The position numbers and the translations under genes were made by a program. A stretch of 47,464 nt of DNA from Candidatus Peribacteria bacterium (GTDB lineage: Bacteria; Patescibacteriota; Gracilibacteria; Absconditabacterales; Absconditicoccaceae), in the NCBI GenBank assembly GCA_031276875.1, contig JAISMG010000021.1, forward strand, positions 1 to 47,464. Reading direction: 5' to 3'. This document shows positions 41,242 to 47,464 of the stretch, piece by piece. The notes under the pieces are model-generated. The model ran no database searches. It was not told the DNA's origin and was given only the letters and a program-made list of their open reading frames with translations. Position 1 is the first letter of the stretch. The number at the start of each line of letters is the position of its first letter.

Positions 41242-41397
41242 GCATTTTCCCTCAGTTTGTCTTCAGATTTTTTTCTTTTTTATGTGGTTATGGTAAATGT
41301 TGTGGTCAATGTTGTTACAGCAAAATAGAAATGTCAGTAGTTTTCCAAAAATAGTATTGTCACCATATCTATCTTCTTTACATCCATTCCTTTTCTG
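41242..41397. other. Intergenic spacer
   Basis: 156 T-rich bp. No hairpin or gene of note. Confidence 0.4.
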
Positions 41398-42417
41398 ATG
41401 CTCTTGTATATTGAAACCAAAGCCAAATCCTATCCTCTCACACAAACGTTAATTCAGCAGTTTTCACAACGTGAAGTCATTGAAATTCAGCATTATAAAA
41501 ATCTGTTTGATAAAACGATAAGTTATCCGACCTTGCCTGCCCTGATGATAGCAAAGCAGGAACCAATAGCGATTTTGCCGACACCTGCTCACTATGGCTA
41601 TCCCGGGAAATCCTTTTTTTTCAAACCAAGTCTTAATTGTGTTTTTGATTGTAGCTACTGTTATCTGAAAGGGACGTTTAAAAATGCTTTTCCGGTGATT
41701 TTTGTGAATGATGAAGACATACAGACTGCTCTGGGGCAACATATTTGCAAGCTGAGGGAGGAAGGCTACACGGGACAAATTACGTTTTATGCGAGTAATT
41801 ATACTGATGTACTTGCTATTGACCATTGGACGCATTTTTGTGAAAGGTTTTTTCCGTTTTTTGCTCACTATGAGAACGTGCTATTGGAAGTAAGAACCAA
41901 ATCTGCGAATATTGAAGGATTGAAACAGCTTGCGATGGAGCAAATGAGAAGGGAAGCGGGAAAGGAAGTCGGAAAGCATGTCGAAATCGCTTTTTCTCTC
42001 AGTCCGGAGTCGCTCGCACAAGCGTATGAGCCTTTTACTGCTCCTTTGCAAAAGAAACTTGAAGCTATTGAAGAGCTTTTGCAGTTGGGGTATCGTGTAG
42101 GATTGAGGTTTCTGCCACTTTTACCGGTTGAACAGTATGAAAAGGTGTATGGTACATTGATTGAACAGGTAAAAAAAGCTGTTACTATTGAGCAGATTGC
42201 CTCGATTTTCATTGCTCCGCTGATTTATAATGCAAGAGATTTAGCGGTAATGAAAAAGAAATATGCGGTTGCTGGGAAAGAAGCGTTTCCGTTTTGGGAG
42301 GGTTTGCAGGCGGATGAACAAGGGTTGATGAAAATGTCCGCAAGTCATTATGAATGTTTCGCACAGCTTTTTAGAGCTGGTTTTCCGTGAAAGGAGATAT
42401 GGTGGGATTATCGTTAG
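41398..42417 (+). CDS. Radical SAM protein, spore photoproduct lyase-like family
   Basis: A 339-residue protein with the radical SAM cluster motif CVFDCSYCYLKGTFKNAFP (C-x3-C-x2-C, ~residue 80) embedded in a segment like that of spore photoproduct lyase relatives, plus TGQITFYASNYTDVLAI and VLLEVRTKSANIEGL downstream. SPL proteins repair thymine photodimers in spores; non-sporing bacteria have homologues of unknown substrate, so DNA repair is inference. One UGA (Gly) occurs near the end; the stop is TAG 42415-42417. It converges on the RNase J gene with a 29-bp gap. Confidence 0.75.
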
Positions 42418-42446
42418 ATGTGAAGTAGGAATGGTGAGAAGAGGTA

Positions 42447-44492
42447 TTAGTCAATATATCCTTGTTCTTCTAGAGTCATTCAAACGATAGGGTCGTCTTC
42501 GGATACTTCTGGTATATTGGAAATGGCTTCTCTATTGATGTATACGAACATTACCATCAGCATTGGAACTCTTCCGATAATTTTGGTGATTTCTTCTCCG
42601 AGTACTTCTTTTACGTTTCTCAAATTATCTTTTACTTCCATCCTTTTTTTGAGGTTGGCGTTGTAGGTTGCTCTGGCAAATTCAACAATTTTAGTGTGGA
42701 CGTTTTTCACTTCTGATGAATAGACAAATCCACGGGATTCGATTTGCAGATTTCCGACGAGTTCGTGAGTTTTGGTATCTACCTTGAAAATCAAGGCAAC
42801 CACTCCGTCTTCTGCCATAATGCCTCTGGCTTTCATTACATATTCTCCTGAAAGATGCCCTTGTCCTTTTCCATCAATCATTACGGTATCCAGTTTCAGC
42901 TTTTTTTCTGATAAAAGAACAACATTATCGTACAATTCTATGAGTTGTCCGTTTTTGGGAAGAAGGATTTTTTCTTCGGGAATTCTCATATCCAGAGCGA
43001 TTTTTTTGTGGGCTTGTCTCATCACAGATTCTCCGTGAACAGGAGAAAAATATTCGGGCTTGAGCAACGCCATCATTTCTTTCATATCTTCTTGGTAAGC
43101 GTGTCCGGAAGTATGTAAATCTAAACTTGGGTCATCAACGAGTTCTACTCCTACATCTACCAGATTATTCATCAAGGTACCTACAGCTTTTTCGTTGCCG
43201 GGGATAGTGTGAGAAGAAAGGATAACACAGTCTCCCGGTCTTAGAATGAAATCTTTGAAGGTATTGGTCGCCATTCTCACTAATGCACTAAATTCTTCTC
43301 CTTGGGAACCGGTACACAATATCATCACTCTTTCGTCGGGAAGCTGTTCAATGTCAGGAGAAACCAGTCTAATCATCTCTTTGGGAACATTGATATATCC
43401 TAATTCTTGACAAAGCTGTACGTTATTGACCATTGAGCGTCCTGCTAAAAAGATTACTTTATTGTGGCGGACAGCATTTTCTATTAGTTGGATAATTCTT
43501 CCAATATTGGAAGCGAATGCTGATACAATAATTCTTTGTCTGGCGTGTCTGCTAATGACAGTAGCGATATTTTCTCCGATGATTTTTTCGGAAGGAGTAT
43601 GTCCTGGGGTTCTGGCATTGGTACTTTCTCCGAGATAGAGTTTTACGCCTTCCTGACCAATTCTAGAAATTTTCCCTAAATCGGCAGGTCTATCAATAGC
43701 AGGAATGAAATCAATTTTGAAATCTCCAGAATGGACAATCACTCCTTTGGGAGTATGGATAGCCAATCCCATAGCTTCTGGGATAGAATGGTTTACGCGG
43801 AAAAATTCTACAAGAAAGTTTCCTACTTTGACAATATCCACGTCGGGGTCTACTAATTTGTATTTAAAATGTTTTTGGTCGGTATCATTCAGACTTTTTC
43901 TGATAAGTCCTAATGAAAGCGGAGTGGTATGTACGATAGGATAATCAAGCTTTCCGATAATATCTTTGATAGCTCAGATATGGTCGAGATGTCCGTGCGT
44001 AATAAAAATGCCTCTGATATGCTTTTTTTTGGTGAGCAAGTAAGAAATGTCGGGAATAATGTAATCCACGCCGTGCATATCATAACTGGCAAATTCCAGT
44101 CCTGCATCCACAACGATAATATCATTTTGATATTCGACAATGGTCATATTGATACCAATTTCTTCTAGTCCTCATAAGGCAAAAACTCTGACAGGAATTT
44201 CATCTTTTTTGACTAATTTTTTGAGGTCTGCTAGGGATTGCGTTTGAGGGATTTCTCTATGTCTGAGAAAGGCTTCAGAAGTCATTCTGGGGGCAGTTCC
44301 CCTAGTGGATGAAGTTCTCATTGGAGAAGGCTTGGAGCCATACTTTCTAGAAGAAGCTGTATTGGTGGTTCCTCCTCCATAACGGGAAGAACCATAGGGT
44401 TTAGGGGAAGGTCTGGAAGCATTGTTTTTTCTCCCTAAATCAATAGAAATGTTTCACTGCATCGGTGCAGGAATTGGTGCGGTAGTGTTCAT
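42447..44492 (-). CDS. rnj: Ribonuclease J
   Basis: A 681-residue metallo-beta-lactamase/beta-CASP nuclease for mRNA decay and rRNA processing. Motifs: ALGGLEEIGINMTIVEY (first Gly is UGA), the zinc motif THGHLDHIGAIKDII (Gly is UGA), VIVHSGDFKID, LGESTNARTPGHTPSE, the beta-CASP core VSAFASNIGRI and LCTGSQGEEFSALVRMA, and LHTSGHAYQEDM. A Ser/Arg/Gly-rich N-terminal extension of ~80 residues precedes the catalytic domain. The C-terminal domain is complete (FARATYNANLKKR). It is divergent from the O-methyltransferase gene; the 109 bp between them should hold both promoters. Confidence 0.93.
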
Positions 44493-44601
44493 TGTGTTTA
44501 AAAGTATAAGATTAAAAGGTACAATACGTATGTTTTGAGCGGTCCCATTTGGGAGAGGCGTTTGTGGTACAGAGTGTGTTTTAGTTTTTTTCTCTGAAGA
44601 G

Positions 44602-45144
44602 ATGAGCAGTTTTTTAGAGCGTTTGAGAAGGTCGTGTGAAGCGAGGCATATTCCTCTGATTTCTGAGGAAACCCAATTATTTTTGCAACAGCTTTTAGTG
44701 GTTAAGCAGCCGAAGGAGGTGTTGGAAATCGGGACTGCTGTAGGCTATAGTAGCATTGTTATTGCGAATACGCTAGAAGCTTGGGGGGGGAAGATTGTTA
44801 GCTTTGAAATTGGCTATCCTGCTTACCTAGAAGCACTGAAAAATATCAAAGAAGCCAAGGTGAGAAACATACTCCTTTATCCTTTTGATATTACTGCTCT
44901 TTATCTGGAAAAGTTCTTTGCAGAGAAATTTGATTTTGTATTTATTGATGCTCAGAAGAGCCAATATGGAGACTATATGCAGAAAATACAACCTTACCTC
45001 TGTCCAGAAACTACCATTTTACTTGATGATGTCATCAAATATCAAAACAAACTTGATTGATTATATTCATTTTTGGAAAAAAATCAAATCAATTATGAGA
45101 TTTTTTCTACTGAGCCGTGAGATGGGGTTATGCTCATTGAATAA
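44602..45144 (+). CDS. SAM-dependent O-methyltransferase, TrmR/COMT-like
   Basis: A 180-residue class I methyltransferase. EVLEIGTAVGYSSIVIANTL (~residue 40) is the SAM-binding motif I of the O-methyltransferase 3 family, then VSFEIGYPAYLEALKNI, FDFVFIDAQKSQYGDYM and ILLDDVIKY. Two or more UGA codons lie in the last third (KLDGLYSF, TEPGDGVML). Bacterial relatives include TrmR, which methylates cmo5U34 in tRNA, and catechol/caffeoyl-CoA methyltransferases; the substrate is open. At about 180 residues it is slightly shorter than the ~210-220 usual for the family. Confidence 0.8.
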
Positions 45145-45171
45145 TTGAATAAGAAAAAGCTGATATTTTGA

Positions 45172-45245
45172 AGTCATTCCAGAACGACAGTATCCATAAA
45201 GTCATTCTGAGGAGCGAATGTAGTGAGCGACGAATAATCTCGTTA
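45172..45245. repeat. REP-like dispersed repeat (GTCATTCTGAGGAGCG type)
   Basis: GTCATTCCAGAACGACAGTA is followed by GTCATTCTGAGGAGCGAATG, TAGTGAGCGACGAATAATCT and CGTTAGG. It is related to the repeat embedded in the IleRS gene at 11737-11807. It lies between two genes after the methyltransferase stop. Confidence 0.6.
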
Positions 45246-45330
45246 GGTTTTTTTATTGATTTTGTGTGATGGTAGTTGGGGTGATAGTTGACTGGGATTG
45301 TAGATTTTATAAATTGAATAAGAGAAGTAT

Positions 45331-46302
45331 TTATAACTGGATTTCTTCTACTAATGTGTTGATAGCTTGTTGTATATATTTTTTTTGTATGGTATCAATA
45401 GTATCTAATTCACTATGATAGAAACTTATATCATTCTCTGACACATTTCATAACCTTTTTATCTTATGCTGTAATTCTTTAAGTTGGTTAATCCAGAAAA
45501 CAGATGTCAATTCTTGTGAAGTGACCCACTGAGCTAATCCTTTGCCTATTCCGTCTATTACAATAATTTTTTTTGCTCTTACCAAAAGATGAAGATATTT
45601 CTTTTCAAACATTCTTGCTCCTTTACATCGATATGCTGGACGGCGGTCATAAGAAATTTCTTCATTAGCCCAAAATACGAACAATGTTTCTTTTAGGAGA
45701 TTTGGATTAGAAAAAATAGTTCCCATAAGTGTTGCTACTCCTCCACCATTATCCCAAGCTCAATAATACCAACTATCATAATGAGCAAAACAAATATTTT
45801 TAGGATTTTTTGTATTCCCTACTAAAATATTTCTGGCGGTATACGTTGTAGGTTCTATTACTACTTTTCCTTCAATACGTTTTGCAACAAGCACCTTATT
45901 TACATCTCTGTACTTAATTGCTATTGCAGGTGCATTGAGAAAAAAAATCTGACGAGAGATTTGTTCACAATAGGGATTAAAAACGATAATAGGACTTTGT
46001 ATTTTATCAAAATTTGGAATTTCACTTAAAGATGAACAAATCGTTACTTTACTTGTGATATTTCCACTATGAAAGCACACACTTTTACAGGGAATATTTT
46101 TTCCATCAGCTTTTAGAATTGCTTTTTTTTCTAAAGGTATGGTGGTTTTAAATTTTTGCACTTCATAAGTATATTGATGTTTGGTAAGAAAAGCTTCTAA
46201 AAAATCCGCTGCCTTTATCTCTCCTTGATATTGCCTTTCTCAGAAACTTGTAAGTGTAGCAAGAAATGTTAAAGCATCAAAAGATTTGTTTATTGTTTTC
46301 AT
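45331..46302 (-). CDS. M28-like zinc aminopeptidase
   Basis: A 323-residue protein. The metal-site motifs of the M28 family are visible: FAHYDSWYYGAWDNGGGVAT (H-x-D and the bridging Asp; the Gly after YY is UGA), VFWANEEISYD (Glu-Glu with the catalytic base) and SFYHSELDTIDTI near the C-terminus (terminal His ligand). The N-terminal ~135 residues resemble the prodomain-like part. No signal peptide is seen, so it may act inside the cell or be exported by another route. M28 enzymes release N-terminal amino acids from peptides. Two UGA codons are read as Gly. Confidence 0.75.
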
Positions 46303-46346
46303 AGGTAAGTAATATGTAAATAAATATTTTTAGATAAAAATAGCTA

Positions 46347-47252
46347 TTATTTTAAATAGAGGTCAGCTGCGTATTTTAAGATATCTTCGTGCATTCCTTT
46401 GTAAAATTTCATTGCTGCTGCATCAGAACAGTGTTGGGCAGGATATTCTTTGGTAGCAGTACCGGAACCGATAAATGCTGCTACTTTTTGGCAGAATTGG
46501 AGTCCCTCATCCAATGAGGTAAGGAAATATTCTGGAGAATATGAAGTTGTGGTGAAAATATCCTTTCACGAAAGCGTTGCTCCACTCGTTAACCCTAGGG
46601 AGAATTGTTTGGTCTCTACCAGTGAGGTAGGTACATCGAAAAAGAAATATAAATCTGCATTTTTATCTGTTATTTCTCTAATTCTCAATCCTTCACTTTT
46701 CCAAGTTAGGTCATTAAGGGTATTTTCTCCTCCGTAAAAGTAATGAGGAAAATAGGTTTGAGTACCGGAAGTAATATTGATTTCTTGGTACAGCATTCCT
46801 GTTTGAGGAAAAGTTCGTTGGAATTCTAGGAAGCTATCATATTGAGGGAAAGAATAATATGCTTCATTTCATCGTGAGATATTGAGCCACGGGAGAGCTG
46901 CTTGTTTTTTGAAGGTGTAGGAAACGCCACTTGCATTCGTAATGGTTTTACCACTGCCCGCTTTGATGTCGTAGAGATGGTTGGTGAGCGGGTACATTTC
47001 ATTTCGTTGATTGAGTGTGGTTTGTGTAGCAGTGAGATTGTTTTGTGCTAACGCGGCCGCAAGGTCAGATTTTTGTTGCTCGTGGATAGTTTTCATCGCA
47101 GTGATAAGTGTATCAACAGAAGTACCTTTTGCGATAGCTTGGTCGGCGTACTGTATGAGCGTATCAGAAACGGTTTGCGTTTTTATATCCACTGCAAAGG
47201 TACTCATCCCTATAAGGAAGGGAAATGCGAGGAGGCAAAGGAGTTTTTTCAT
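46347..47252 (-). CDS. Secreted hypothetical protein
   Basis: A 301-residue protein with a clear signal peptide (MKKLLCLLAFPFLIGMSTFA). A helical segment follows (VSDTLIQYADQAIAKGTSVD, ~25-75), then a mixed domain with YPLTNHLYDIKAG, TSGTQTYFPHYFYGGENTLN and GLRIREITDKNADLYFFFDV. Near the end HCSDAAAMKFYKGMHEDILK is helical. Two UGA codons are read as Gly. No family is recognised. Confidence 0.65.
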
Positions 47253-47464
47253 AGTTTAAGAGAGAAAAGAATAAAAAAGCTGTACTTGACTAGAGGTGAG
47301 TGTAGGGGTTTGGGGGCGAATTGCAAGCAGAATTTGTTCGCGGTCGTGCATGGTGAGAGAAAGTATTAGGGTTAAAAGCAGAAACATCAAGTATTCCTAG
47401 CTTTAGTGACATAGCATCATTAAGGAGTACAGATTTGTATGATGCAGTGATTAAGGTGACACAA
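47253..47464. other. Right edge, no supported gene
   Basis: The region upstream of the secreted-protein gene. Open frames exist on both strands (for example LLNDAMSLKLGILDVSAFNP on the minus strand), but none has a good start and composition. It may hold the promoter of the leftward gene. Confidence 0.3.

Overview
This AT-rich 47.5-kb window reads as the chromosome of a candidate-phylum bacterium of the Absconditabacterales (candidate division SR1, CPR group). The main reason is the genetic code. Nearly every gene is cut by in-frame UGA at positions where the protein family has glycine, for example the GPG of TsaB, LGID of RuvX, GLSAGRVQ of TopA, HIGA of RNase J and motif 2 of ProRS. CGA and CGG fall where families have tryptophan, for example RRSRRRFW, DCWFESG and GWDCHG in IleRS, the HPYASWE motif of an IS30-like transposase and GPWTWTC in a surface protein. 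I therefore read UGA as Gly and CGA/CGG as Trp throughout; coordinates below run through internal UGA codons to TAA or TAG.

Layout. 0-6.2 kb: a partial Cys-rich protein, a ~1,026-residue lipoprotein with Gly-Tyr repeats, PilT, and a TsaB-RuvX pair. 6.2-10.1 kb: a gene-poor stretch with a decayed IS30-like element, a secreted phosphodiester-glycosidase protein, and a membrane-anchored repeat protein with a structured leader. 10.3-16.4 kb: isoleucyl-tRNA synthetase broken into pieces. The first piece carries inserted Nudix and histidine-phosphatase domains. A 1.8-kb insertion follows, holding a DUF559 nuclease in an inverted-repeat element and a GIY-YIG/DUF4357 nuclease. The second piece carries another histidine-phosphatase insert. 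The third, C-terminal piece lies 14 kb away on the other strand (30.1-30.7 kb). 16.4-25 kb: a coiled-coil protein, a small membrane protein, a GT2 glycosyltransferase, a YidD-Fmt fusion, a divergent pyruvate kinase and TopA. 25-30 kb: an accessory block with a thrombospondin-repeat surface protein, a second IS30-like remnant, a two-gene module that looks imported from a standard-code organism, and a HicB remnant. 30-37.5 kb: IleRS C-piece, a large hypothetical protein, and two AMP-phosphorylase paralogues flanking a second leader/repeat-protein unit. 37.7-47.5 kb: ProRS, a Mur ligase, a DnaQ-like exonuclease, an SPL-like radical SAM protein, RNase J, an O-methyltransferase, an M28 peptidase and a secreted protein.

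The genes fit a small, host- or surface-associated cell. Translation and nucleic-acid genes are kept, nucleotide salvage is present (AMP phosphorylase), and much coding space goes to surface proteins (lipoprotein, two repeat-bearing anchors, TSP1 protein) plus a type IV pilus ATPase. The most unusual features are the trisected, domain-studded IleRS, the covarying leader RNA-like element shared by the two surface-repeat genes, the double codon reassignment with one module that appears to escape it, and a strongly over-represented AAAAAGCTG word.

All assignments rest on reading the sequence and on remembered family motifs; no database search was run. No tRNA, rRNA or CRISPR array was found.
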